A DNA stretch of 64,000 nucleotides from Panorpa germanica. Its lineage: Eukaryota > Arthropoda > Insecta > Mecoptera > Panorpidae. The notes under the pieces are model-generated. The model had not been told where the DNA came from. It saw only the letters and a list, made by a program, of their open reading frames with translations, and did no database searches. This document shows positions 11,476 to 22,185 of the stretch, in pieces; the stretch's first letter is position 1, and every line of letters starts with the position of its first letter. The position numbers and the translations under genes were made by a program. The stretch lies in NCBI GenBank assembly GCA_963678705.1, contig CAVMBN010000112.1, forward strand, positions 28,001 through 92,000, given 5' to 3'.

Positions 11476-12352
11476 ATGTCGGTTAAAAAACTCGAAAAAA
11501 CGGAAGAACATGGATTAACTTTTAAAATCGAAGAAGTATTTCTTGAAACTGATTTAAAATACTGTAAACCTTGCCATGAATATGGTATAAAAGAAGAACA
11601 TCTTGATCATGGAGATAAAAACTCTCAAGAAAATAGTAACATTGTTAAAAAGTAAGTGAATATATATGAATAGAAATAATATGAAATAAAATAGGTAATT
11701 ATTCGATATAGCTACACCTTTTGTTTTAAATCTTATAAAAAAACTACTGCATTTTTGTATGTTTTATGGCATTTGTTGTATACTAAAAACATGTACAAAT
11801 CTTACGTAATATACATTATACCATTTGTTATTTAGGAAAAAACAATATTAATGGTTGAAGTTAAAATTTCAAATTTGAGGTTAGAAATAATATGACATTG
11901 TTCCATATGTAAGTAAAAATAACATCATATTTCACATTTATTAGTCAACTTTAAGCATAAATGCTGTTTATTTTTTAATAAAAATTGATATAATGTATAT
12001 TACGCAGGATTTGTACATGTTTTTACTATATTAAAAGTGCCAAAAAATATACGAAAGTGCAATAGTTTTTTTTTATAGGATTCAAAACAAAAGGTGTAGC
12101 TATATCGAATAATTACCCAAATTAATTATTAAAACAGTGTTACATATATTTTGATTCATTCTATTTAACTCGAATTTGATTTCAAATCAATAACTTTTTT
12201 TAGGGAACCAGAAGAAGCGAATCAATTAATAAATCTTCAGGATATCAAAGTGGAAATAAAAACTGAATATCCTTATGATGAACTGGCTTTTAATAATGAA
12301 AATCCTAAATCGAACGATGATCAAACAGCAACGATTCTTCTGGACAACAGGA
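11476..12352 (+). CDS. Unrecognised gene, first two coding exons (lysine/glutamate-rich N-terminus)
   Basis: Exon 1 runs from ATG 11476 to 11651 (donor GTAAGT); exon 2 runs 12204-12352 (acceptor after a T-rich tract, donor GTAAGC). They join in phase to give about 108 codons. The product is charged, has one C-x2-C (KYCKPCHE) and then an acidic segment with KVEIKTEYPYDEL, the kind of linker often seen ahead of DNA-binding domains in insect nuclear proteins; that comparison is inference. Exon 2 ends in phase 1, and the exon-like sequence at 14418 continues the frame for 18 codons before a stop. The intron holds a foldback MITE. A TTG nine bases upstream is open in frame, but the ATG is preferred. 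Confidence 0.55.
11694..12117. mobile_element. Full-length foldback MITE (about 424 bp palindrome)
   Basis: The ends are near-perfect inverted repeats: GGTAATTATTCGATATAGC on the left and its complement on the right, extending through 'acaccttttgtttt'. Pairing continues with mismatches to an apex near 11900, so the whole element can fold into one hairpin with arms of about 210 bp. It sits inside intron 1 of the gene at 11476. A related copy lies in a GluCl intron at 5335-5735. No coding capacity is seen. Confidence 0.8.
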
Positions 12353-13225
12353 GTAAGCTCATTTTGATAATAAAAATTACCAAATATGTACATAAAGAAA
12401 TATAACATTAGTTGTATCAACTTTATTAGCAATATTTTACGTTTTTTGTCAAATATTTTATATAACACTTTTTATGTAAAATGCTAAACTTATTTATTTT
12501 TATATGTAAATATATAACACTTATTTTATTTAAAGTGTATATAACTCTGTTAGCTCCTTATGTATTTATTAGTTTATTTTTTGCATCGATTTGTATTAGG
12601 GCCAGGAAAGTAAATTAATAATAAATAAATTAATAAGAAACTAAGAAAACTGTAAAATATTTCGAGCTCATTTTCTTTAATTACTTGTTTTTCTTCATAG
12701 CAAAGTTTCTGAGTTAGGATGCGATATATAGATCGGTTTTTAAAAGGTTTCCAAGATTCTATAAATACAGTTAACTTATTTTTTAAACTATTTGAACTTA
12801 TTTTTAGTCCAATGTCTTATTTCAAACTTATCGAAATATGTGTAGGTATTTATTTTTTTGTAATTGTATGGAAATTTCCAATGGTACAAGAATTATCAGT
12901 AATTCAAAATATTAAACAAGTATTTTGCTGATTTCAAATATTTCTTATTATTTATAACTTCAAATATTGGTCAAAATTTAGGTATAGATATAAAATACTT
13001 CACCTTATAATTAAAAAAGAATATTCAATTGAAATAGATAATTTTTCCACATAGTTGAAGGGATTTTCGTTAATAATTTTGTAAATGCAGCAAAATCAAA
13101 GAATTTTTGTAGGTATTCATTAAACGTAACTAGTTAATTTATAAATTTTAACAAACTTTTGGAACCCAATAAATAGTGGTATAATCCTATATTATATTGT
13201 TCCAACTGTATGTGTATTTGTTTAT
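12353..13225. other. AT-rich presumed intron, nothing recognised
   Basis: This lies between exon 2 of the gene at 11476 and the Helitron-like unit. The open stretch 12719-12931 has no recognisable motif and is AT-rich. I see nothing else that I can support. Confidence 0.35.
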
Positions 13226-15286
13226 TTATTTCGTAGAGATAAAAATTCTAAGACTTTTGGCGTCCTCGGATTTTCTGGAAACCCGTAATTTTGGAAAAAC
13301 AAAAATAATTTTTTTTACTATTCTATAACTTGTTGAAATTCTATAAAGAAAGTTGAAATTTGGCATGTCTATTACGGTGTTCAATGTTAACATTTTTTGA
13401 AAATTAGAAATTAAAAATTTTTAAAAGAGGGCGTTGAGAAAATTAGGGGGCCCGGTAGGAAACTTTGGAGAACACTTAAATTTTGGATTATTTAATAATG
13501 GAATATGTTATTAAAAAAAAATAATTCAAAATTCAAAAATTTTATTTGGGGGCACGGGGGTGGTTTTTGCCGAGGGTAAAAATTGGGCTAGAAAGTTGAA
13601 ATTTTATATATGGGCTAACTTTGGTACCTAATTTACAAATCCAAAAGAAAAATCCCGAATTTTTAAAAAAAGTTTGTCAAATAACGAATAAATTCAAAAT
13701 ATTTGTTGGAAAAAATATCAACTAATTATTCTATCAAATATTATTGAGCGAGATAAATATTAAGTATTGAATTAAATATGATATGTAATTACGAATTATA
13801 TTTTATTGGTATTTTATTAGTCTAATGTGTAATAACTGTTACCAGATCAGTATTTTTATTACAACGTTTGCAGATAAATTAACTAAAAAGAATATTTCCT
13901 TTTTAAATTATAAATTATGCTTTCATATTATTAATTATTAATACGAATATTGTTATTACAAATAATTAACATTAAATATTATTATTAATATAGTACATAT
14001 TAAGTTTTAGGTCTTTGCAACTAAGAAGTGTATAAAGTGTGTCTAGACCTACCAGTATGGAAGAATCATTTGTCTGAAATACGTTAAAAAGTAACCTAAA
14101 ATACCTTTACGACACAATTATATATATCAGCATGATGATACAATCATATCATTATGCTGAGATTCTTTAAAATAACATAACATTCTCAGGTATTATGCTT
14201 TTTAAATAGATTTTTAAACAAATGAATTAATGCTTTTGATGTTGCAAAACTTTGTTTTTATGTTTAATTTTTGTGAAATAACTTTTATAACTTTTAACTA
14301 CAAATATTATTACTATTCTATATTATCCTTTTATTAAAAATAAATACAATATATTCTTCATGTTGTTTAAGACGATCATGCAAGTACGATGTAAATTAAT
14401 GTTATTGTAATTTACAGAGCGAAAAAAGGGCCGTGGCAATAAGAAGATTTTAGTTGATCGTGTATATTTATAAAATACAACAAAGACCCGGCTTACGGGA
14501 AATTCATTATCTATTATTCTGATAAACAATTCAATGAAGCAGATATTAGTGCTGTTCATCACATGTACAAACTGTAAGTGCATAATTTATTTGTTTTGCA
14601 TTCAGTATATTTTCTTTATTTATTTATTAAGAATGCTTCTTTTAGGAGGGGAATAATAAAGTGCTACTATTTAAATGCTAAACCTGGAATAGTAATGAGA
14701 TAATAACCGCCAACATCACAGAAGACTACTGTCCTACTATCACAGAAGATGTTATATCCACACCGATTAAGGCATGACAATCTGAAACGACAGTGCGTTA
14801 ATAGCTATACGTTTATGAAGAAACAACAAGAATGATAACAACATGAAAAATACAAAGAATACTGTTTACTGGTTAATGAAGAAATAATTTTAATTATGTA
14901 TATTAAAGTGTACGAAAAATGAAGACGATATATATAAATCTATATTTAATATATTTAACAGAAATATTTAAATTTAATTATGAAACATTTAAAAATTATT
15001 ATAAAACTATAATTTTAAATTTTTTTAATATTATATAATAAGTAAATCCTGTAGAATATTTGTTCCAATAAGAAATTTTAAAGTAGTAGATCATATTATA
15101 AGATGAAATACAACATTTTCATTTTAAAATATTTATTTATTTCATGTACGAGTATGATATCGAAGAAATAGCGACAGTGCTTTTCTAATTTTAATATGAA
15201 AAATTTGAAATGAAATTACGTATTACTTTATGAAATTCAAATAATATATATTGAACAAACGTCGCTTTGCGACGGGGTAAAAGCTA
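13226..15286 (+). mobile_element. Non-autonomous Helitron-like unit carrying exon-like DNA
   Basis: From 13226 to about 13818 it matches the body of the other Helitron-like units ('tctaagacttttggcgtcc', 'ggaaacccgtaattttgg', 'gggggcacgggggt'). It then switches to 1.45 kb found elsewhere only at 20716-22185, and ends with a Helitron-type 3' end: hairpin CGTCGC-TTT-GCGACG (15260-15274), then GGGGTAAAAGCTA. The usual units run directly from 'attacgaattattttattgg' to the hairpin, so the 1.45 kb is an extra segment in this copy. It is probably an internally deleted relative of the large element on the minus strand. Confidence 0.65.
14418..14840 (+). pseudogene. Two broken exons of an unidentified gene inside a Helitron-like unit
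   Basis: First exon-like block, 14418-14573: acceptor TTTACAG, donor GTAAGT. It reads KRKKGRGNKKILVDRVYL and then a stop; in the next frame KYNKDPAYGKFIIYYSDK and onward stays open to the donor. One frameshift near 14465-14475 explains the break. Second block, from 14646 after 'tcttttag': GIIKCYYLNAKPGIVMR, then stops. The layout (basic GRG run, VDxxYL, later CYY) faintly recalls FLYWCH-type zinc fingers, but I do not claim it. The same blocks with the same frameshift occur inverted at 21595-21440 and from 21367 down, so the break predates the copying. Confidence 0.5.
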
Positions 15287-16402
15287 TATATTATAATGTC
15301 CCAGGTGTTTGTTTATATTCTTATATTCTTATATGTTTGGTACTGAATTTTGTATGGCAGCGCGAAAACGGCTCCGGCGATCTTTTTAAAAATTTCCTAT
15401 TTCGTAGAGAAAAAAATTCTAAGACTTTTGGCGTCCCCGGATTTTTCCCTGAATTTCCTGGAAACCCGTAATTTTGGAAAAACTGGAAAATTCGAAAAAA
15501 TACTTTTGCAAATATCTGACGAACTAGAAAAGATAGAAAACTAAAATTTGGTATGTGTATTGAGATTATAATTGTGCACATTTTCCAACAGTTGGAAATT
15601 TGAAATTTGAGTTCAGTAGCGGCGCGAATTTTTGGGGGCAATGTTAGAATAGAGTTAGGACGTTCAAATTTAATATGTAGGCTCGCTGTAGACAGTTATT
15701 AATGAAAAAAAATAAACAGCCCCAAATTTCCAGTGGCGGCGGGAGTTGAGACAGTAAAAGCCAAAAATATTGAAAATGTAGTATTATAACTTAGGGTATG
15801 TATTAAGACACTAATTGCGCATGTTTGCCAATAATTAGATTACCAAAATTTTAATTCAGTAGCGGCGTGATTTTTTGGGGGCAATGTCGCAACAGAGCTA
15901 GAACGTTGATATTTGGAACGTGGGCCCTATATAGAGTGTCATTAAAGACACACTATAGAAAATTGCAACTTTCAAGAGGCGGCGGGCGCTGGAGGCCAAA
16001 GACCAGAAATATGAAATATATAGAGATAGGGCTATAGTTTAAAAAATATCCTATATTATAATGTTTCAACTGGTTGAATCTATTCTTATATTCTTATATT
16101 CTTATCCTATATTATAATGTTCCAACTGTTTGTTTATATTCTTATATTCTTATGATCTTATGTTCTTATATGTTTGTTACTGAATTTTGTATGGCAGCGC
16201 GAAAACGGCTCCATCAATGTTTTTCAAAATTTCCTATTTCGTAAAGAAAAAAATTCTAAGACTTTTGGCGTCTCCGGATTTTTCCCTGAATTTCCTGGAA
16301 ACCCGTTATTTTGGAAAAACTGGAAAAAAAGTGAGCCTTTGACATGAAATTCAAGCCACACCCAAAAAACAGACGTCGCTTGCGACGGGGGTAAAAGCTA
16401 GT
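15287..16402 (+). mobile_element. Helitron-like units, plus strand (one long, one short)
   Basis: The 5' start 'tatattataatgtcccagg' directly follows the previous 3' end. The body contains the 'ggcagcgcgaaaacggctcc' block and G-rich runs with 'ggcggcgggag'. At about 16044-16130 a second start ('cctatattataatgtt', given twice) begins a short unit that jumps to a 3' end at 16373-16402 (GACGTCGCTTGCGACGGGGG, then TAAAAGCTAG). The open frames here (15321-15641 minus, 15350-15544 plus) recur in the other units without conservation as proteins. Confidence 0.65.
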
Positions 16403-18002
16403 ATATTATAATGTCCCAGGTGTTTGAATCTATTCTTATATGTTTATATTCTTATATGTTTGGTACTGAATTTTGTATGGCAGCGCGAAAACGGCTCCGG
16501 CGATCTTTTTAAAAATTTCCTATTTCGTAGAGAAAAAAATTCTAAGACTTTTGGCGTCCCCGGATTTTTCCCTGAATTTCCTGGAAACCCGTAATTTTGG
16601 AAAAACTGGAAAATTCGAAAAAATACTTTTGCAAATATCTGACGAACTAGAAAAGATAGAAAACTGAAATTTAGTATGTGTATTGAGATCATAATTGTGC
16701 ACATTTGCCAATAGTTGGACATTTGAAATTTGAGTTCAGTAGCGGCGCGAATTTCCGGGGGCAATGTTAGAATAGAGTTAGGACGTTCAAATTTAATATG
16801 TAGGCTCGCTCTAGACAGTCATTAATGAAAAAAAATAAACAGCCCCAAATTTCCAGTGGCGGCGGGAGTTAAGACAGTAAAAGCCAGAAATATTGAAAAA
16901 GTAGTATTAAAACTTAGGGTATGTATTAAGACACTAATTGTGCATGTATGCCAATAATTGGATTACCAAAATTTTAATTCAGTGGCGGCGTGATTTTTTG
17001 GGGGCTATGTCGCAACAGAGCTAGAACGTTAAAATTTGGAACGGGGGCCATATATAGAGTGTCATTAAAGACACACTATAGAAATTTGCAACTTTCCAGA
17101 GGCGGTGGGCGCTGGGGGCCAAAAACCAGATATTTGAAATATATGGAGATGAAAGGCTATAGTTTAGAATATATATTCTTAGATACAAATAAAATAGATC
17201 CTCGTGCTAAAATTTGACAAACTTGTTCAGTAGCGGTGGTATGTGGGGGGTACTAATGCAGCCCTTTTTTGCTGTATTACTTTTAATTCGTAAAAGATAG
17301 AAAGTTGAAATTTTGCATGTGTATTAAGGCATTCAATGCTGACATTTCTCAAAAATTAGAAATTTAAAAATTGAAAAAGGGGGGGTTGAAGAAATTCTGG
17401 TGCCCAGTAGGGAACTTTGGAGAAAGTTCGTATTCTGGATTCTAGAATAAATAAGTATATTAATAATAAAAAAAAAATTCAAAATTTTATTGGGGGGCAC
17501 GGGGCAGTATTTGCCGAGAGTAAAAATTGTGCTAGAAAGTTGAAATTTTGTATATAGGCTAACCTTGGTAACTTATTTACGAATCGAAAAAAAAAATCCC
17601 AAATTTTGAAAAAAAGTTGGTTTAATAACGCATAAATTGAAAATATTTTTTATTTTGATAAAAAAAATATATTTTTTTAGTCAATTTATATGTGTCAATG
17701 TATATGTGCGAGTTTATTTATTATTTCAATTTAAAAATAGAACAGTTAAATATGAAATGTAATTACGAATTATTTTAATGGATTCAAATGATACACGCCA
17801 AAAAGACGTGGCTTTGCAACGGGGGTAAACTATAGTAGAGTTAAATATGAATTGTAATTACGAATTATTTTATTGGATTCAAATATACACGCCAAAAAGA
17901 CGCTTTACGACGGGGGTAAACTCTGGTGGAATTAAAATTTTTACATGAAGTTCAAGCCACATACAAAAGACAGACGTCGCTTGCGACGGGGGTAAAAGCT
18001 AG
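16403..18002 (+). mobile_element. Helitron-like unit, plus strand, with three successive 3' ends
   Basis: It begins 'tatattataatgtcccagg' immediately after CTAG of the preceding unit and shares its first 700 bp with 15287-16036. The end contains three hairpin-bearing termini in a row, near 17808-17835 (mutated hairpin), 17899-17920 and 17976-18002 (intact, CTAG). This pattern suggests insertion of units at or into each other's 3' ends. It is non-coding. Confidence 0.65.
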
Positions 18003-18179
18003 TATTCTTATATTCTTACTAGCGCTTCGCCCCGTCGCAAAGCGACGTGTATATAATATTTGTGAATAAATAAATTTATTTGCTAAATTGAAAATAATGC
18101 AAAATATTATTTTTAAGTAATTTTCGTTAAAATATATCCTTTTTTAAATTTATGTTTCCTTATTTTGTTATAATTCTTT

Positions 18180-18690
18180 CATTTACAGTAATAAAGCACT
18201 GTATTGACCAGTCTCCAGTGCCCCCGCCTATAAGCCCCAATCATGACCTCTTGGCTGCATGCTCTCTTACGTTTCCGAACTTTTAATTTGATTCCTCTAA
18301 ACTTCTGCCATGGAGCGCCTTCTTTCTTCAGCACTCTGTATCGCTCCTTTCCTAAGCATCGTCGGTACTTAGAGTACTTTTACAGCGCCCCCGCTTTGGC
18401 ACTATAACTAAATAATCCTTCATTTCCTCCTCTCTGTGTAAAATTATCATTTACCCTAATAAAGCACAGTATTGAACAATGTCCACTGCCCTGCCCCTAA
18501 ATACCAATCATCATCTCTTGGCTCCATGCTCTGTATCGTTCTCGCACTTTCAATTGTATTCCTCTGCACCTCTGCCACAATGCGCCCACTTGCAACACCA
18601 CAGCCCACCTGAGCATCATCGCTCATTACGGCACTTTCCTATCGCCCCGTTTTACCGCAATCATTAAATAATCTTGCGCTTTCACCCCCT
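18180..18690. repeat. Diverged direct repeat inside a Helitron-like unit
   Basis: Two copies about 250 bp apart share 'taataaagcac', 'gtattgaac', 'ccaatcat', 'ctcttggct' and 'catgctct' in the same order (about 18187-18300 and 18457-18560). They are moderately diverged. An open stretch at 18479-18667 is proline- and histidine-rich and is taken as chance. Confidence 0.45.
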
Positions 18691-20584
18691 GCGTACTAAT
18701 CTCTTAGCAATTAGTTTTTAAAATTAATACTTTACTGGCAACCTACATATTAAATTTCACCCTTAGAAGTACATTAATTTTTAATAATTATTCGATAAGA
18801 TAAATGCTTGATAAAATTAATTTTCACTCATTTCAATGTAAACCTACTAATTACATCAATTCATTTATGTTCTTAAGAAAGCCTAGCAGTTCGCTCCTAA
18901 TAATCTCATCTCTAGGCCTTTTTCTTCCCGTTATTGCACTTTCGATTTAATCCCCATACCCCGTCACCCACACTTACAGCACCAAAGCACATATTCTGCA
19001 ACACGGTTACTTCTCAGGGCCATTATAATCTATCGCCACTACTTCTAACACCACCGTTACTTAGTACTGAATCCCAGCGCCACACTCTTCTCCAATCAGG
19101 CACTATTATTTCGATATTATAGCAATTCATTTACATGATTAAAACTGTACTGTAATCTTACATTCTACATTTCGTATTTATATTTACTTTATAATATTAG
19201 TCTCCCCATTAATCCCCGCTCGTGAAATAAAATTGTCAAATTTTAGGCATAGCAATCTATTTTGCTCGTAGCAACTCTTTCTACCTTTATTTACCCCTAC
19301 TTTTATAAATGATCGAAATTTCAAAATTGAGTTCTTTGGCAAAGCTTTTTCCCGCCCCCACTTCCTCAATTTCACGCCGCTACTAAGGTTAAATTTATTT
19401 TCGCAAATATGCACATGCATAGTTTCTATTTTTTCACTTTTTCTATTTTTTTATTTTGGGGCTGTTAACTATTTCCCCCCTATAACCCTCACTCCTGTTC
19501 GATTTCACAGCACAACAAACGCACCAAAAATCAATCCAATTCTACTACTGAATGTAATTTGAATATCTGACTTATAGAGAACTATTTAGCTTCTATTTAA
19601 TATTCTACATGCAAAATATCATCGTTGTACCTCTATATTGTTCTTATACTCGGTTTATAAACCCCCCCCCCACTTTAATGTTGCACTTAAGAAAATGTAG
19701 TTCTTTTTATATTTTCGTAATAAATATGTCAATCTATATCTGCATACTAAATTTCAGCTTTGTATTTATATTTTAGCATTAGAACCCCCCACAAACCTCC
19801 GCTACTGAACAAGTTTGTTAAAGTTTAGCACGGGGATCTATTTTATTTGTATCTAAGAACATATATTCTAAACAATAGCCTTTTATCTCTATATATTTCA
19901 TATTTCTGGTTTTTGGCCCCCAGCGCCCGCCGCCTCTGGAAAGTTGCAAATTTCTATAGTGTGTCTTTAATAACACTCTATATATGGCCCCCGTTCCAAA
20001 TTTTAACGTTCTAGCTCTGTTGCGACATTGCCCCCAAAAAATCACGCCACTACTGAATTAAAATTTTGGTAATCCAATTATTGGCAAAGATGCACAATTA
20101 GTGTCTTAATACATATCCAAAGTTTTAATACTTCTTTTTCAATATTTCTGGCTTTTATTGTCTCAACTCCCGCCGCCACTGGAAATTTGGGGCTGTTTAT
20201 TTTTTTTCATTAATTACTGTCTACAGCGAGCCTACATATTAAATTTGAACGTCCTAACTCTATTCTAACATTGCCCCTAGAAATTCGCGCCGCTACTGAA
20301 CTTAAATTTCAAATTTCCAACTATCGGAAAATGTGCACAATTATGATCTCAATACACATACCAAATTTCAGTTTTCTATCTATTCTAGTTCGTCAGATAT
20401 TAGCAAAAGTATTTTTTCGAATTTTCCAGTTTTTCCAGTATAAGTTTTTCCACGGAAATTCAGGGGAAAATTCAGGGACGTAGAAAGTCTTAGAAATTCG
20501 TCCTTTACATCGTACTAAAATTTGAAAACCTTTGTAGGCGCCGTTTAGAAGATACCATATACGATTTTGTTACCGGATATATAA

Positions 20585-20612
20585 ATATCTATATATATAT
20601 ATATATATATAA
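20585..20612. repeat. TA dinucleotide microsatellite
   Basis: A run of uninterrupted TA repeats lies within the minus-strand Helitron-like unit, flanked by two copies of 'aaatatctat'. Confidence 0.85.
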
Positions 20613-20715
20613 ATATCTATGAGTTCTTATGGGTTTTCCATGTTAAATTGGAACATTACGAACATTATAATAAGTAGATAAGAATATAAACAAACACCTG
20701 GGACATTATAATATA

Positions 20716-22185
20716 CTAGCTTTTACCCCGTCGCAAAGCGACGTCTATTTAATATATATTATTTGAATTTCATAAAGTAATACGTAATTTCATTTTAAAT
20801 TTTTCATATTAAAATTAGAAAAGCACTGTCGCTATTTTTGAGATATCATACTCGTACATAAAATGAATAAATATTTTAAAATGAAAATGTTGAATTTCAT
20901 CTTATAATATGATCTACTACTTTAAAATTGCTTATTGGAACAAATATTCTACAGGATTTACTTATTATATCATATCAAAAAAATTTAAAATTCTAGTTTT
21001 ATAAATAAATATAATAAATGTTTCATAATTAAATTTTAATATTTCTGTTAAATACTCGTATATTAATTATATATTTATATACATCATCTTCATTTTTCGT
21101 ACACTTTAATATACATAATTCAAATTATTTCTTCATTGACCAGTAAACAGTATTCTTTGTATTTTTTATGTTGTTATCTTTCTTGTTGTTTCTTCATAAA
21201 CGTATAGCTATTAACGCACTGTCGTTTCAGATTGTCATGCCTTAATCGGTGTGGATATAACATCTTCTGTGATAGTAGGACAGTAGTCTTTTGTGATGTT
21301 AGCGGTTATTATCTCATTACTATTCCAGGTTTAGCATTTTAAATAGTAGCACTTTATTATTCCCCTCCTAAAAGAAGCATTCTTAATAAATAAATAAAGA
21401 AAATATACTGAATGCAAAACAAATAAATTATGCACTTACAGTTTGTACATGTGATGAACAGCACCAATATCTGCTTCATTGAATTGTTTATCAGAATAAT
21501 AGATAATGAATTTCCCGTAAGCCGGGTCTTTGTTGTATTTTATAAATATACACGATCAACTAAAATCTTCTTATTGCCACGGCCCTTTTTTCGCTCTGTA
21601 AATTACAATAACATTAATTTACATCGTACTTGCATGATCGTCTTAAACAACATGAAGAATATATTGTATTTATTTCTAATAAAATGATAATATAGAATAG
21701 TAATAATGTTTGTAGTAGTTATTTCACAAAAATAATGTTTTGCAACATCAAACGTATTAATTCATTTGTTTAAAAATCTATTTAAAAAGCATAATACCTG
21801 AGAATGTTATGTTAGCATTTTAAAGAATCTCAGCATAAGGATATGATTGTATCATCATGATGATATATATAATTGTGTCATAAAGGTATTTTAGGTTACT
21901 TTTTAACGAATTTCAGACAAATGATTCTTCCATACTGGTAGGTCTAGACACACTTTATACACTTCTTAGTTGCAAAGACCTAAAACTTAATATGTACTAT
22001 ATTAATATTAATATTTAATGTTAATTATTTGTAATAGCAATATTCGTATTAATAATTAATAATATGAAAGCATAATTTATAATTTAAAAAGGAAATATTC
22101 TTTTTAGTTAATTTATCTGCAAACGTTGTAATAAAAATACTGATCTGGTAACAATTATTACACATTAGACTACAGTTAAAAATTT
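20716..22185 (-). mobile_element. Helitron 3' region with broken exons (inverted copy of 13818-15286)
   Basis: Over about 1.47 kb this matches 13818-15286 in inverted orientation with few differences. On the minus strand it ends in the hairpin CGTCGC-TTT-GCGACG followed by GGGGTAAAAGCTAG at 20742-20716. It contains the same two exon-like blocks (21595-21440 with acceptor TTTACAG and donor GTAAGT; second block from 21367), including the same frameshift. Because it lies downstream of, and in the same orientation as, the Rep/helicase gene at 23677-30531, it is probably that element's 3' end. Confidence 0.6.

Larger units (their letters stand above)
18019..20712 (-). mobile_element. Helitron-like unit, minus strand, about 2.7 kb
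   Basis: Read on the minus strand, it starts at about 20712 with 'tatattataatgtcccagg' and ends at 18019 with hairpin CGTCGC-TTT-GCGACG, then GGGG and CTAG. It is joined tail-to-tail with the plus-strand unit ending at 18002. The middle (18180-19100) is C-rich on the plus strand and unlike the other units, so it may be captured DNA. Its 5' end abuts the 3' end of the next minus-strand element (20716). Confidence 0.6.

Noticed and set aside
12719-12931. A 70-codon open frame as a further exon of the gene at 11476
   Set aside because: No acceptor in compatible phase and only AT-driven residues.
15321-16764. Recurring open frames of 61-106 codons in the Helitron-like units (also at 33865-34128, 37658-37921 and elsewhere)
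   Set aside because: They recur because the DNA is repeated; the frames differ between units, often overlap each other on opposite strands, and show no protein-like conservation.
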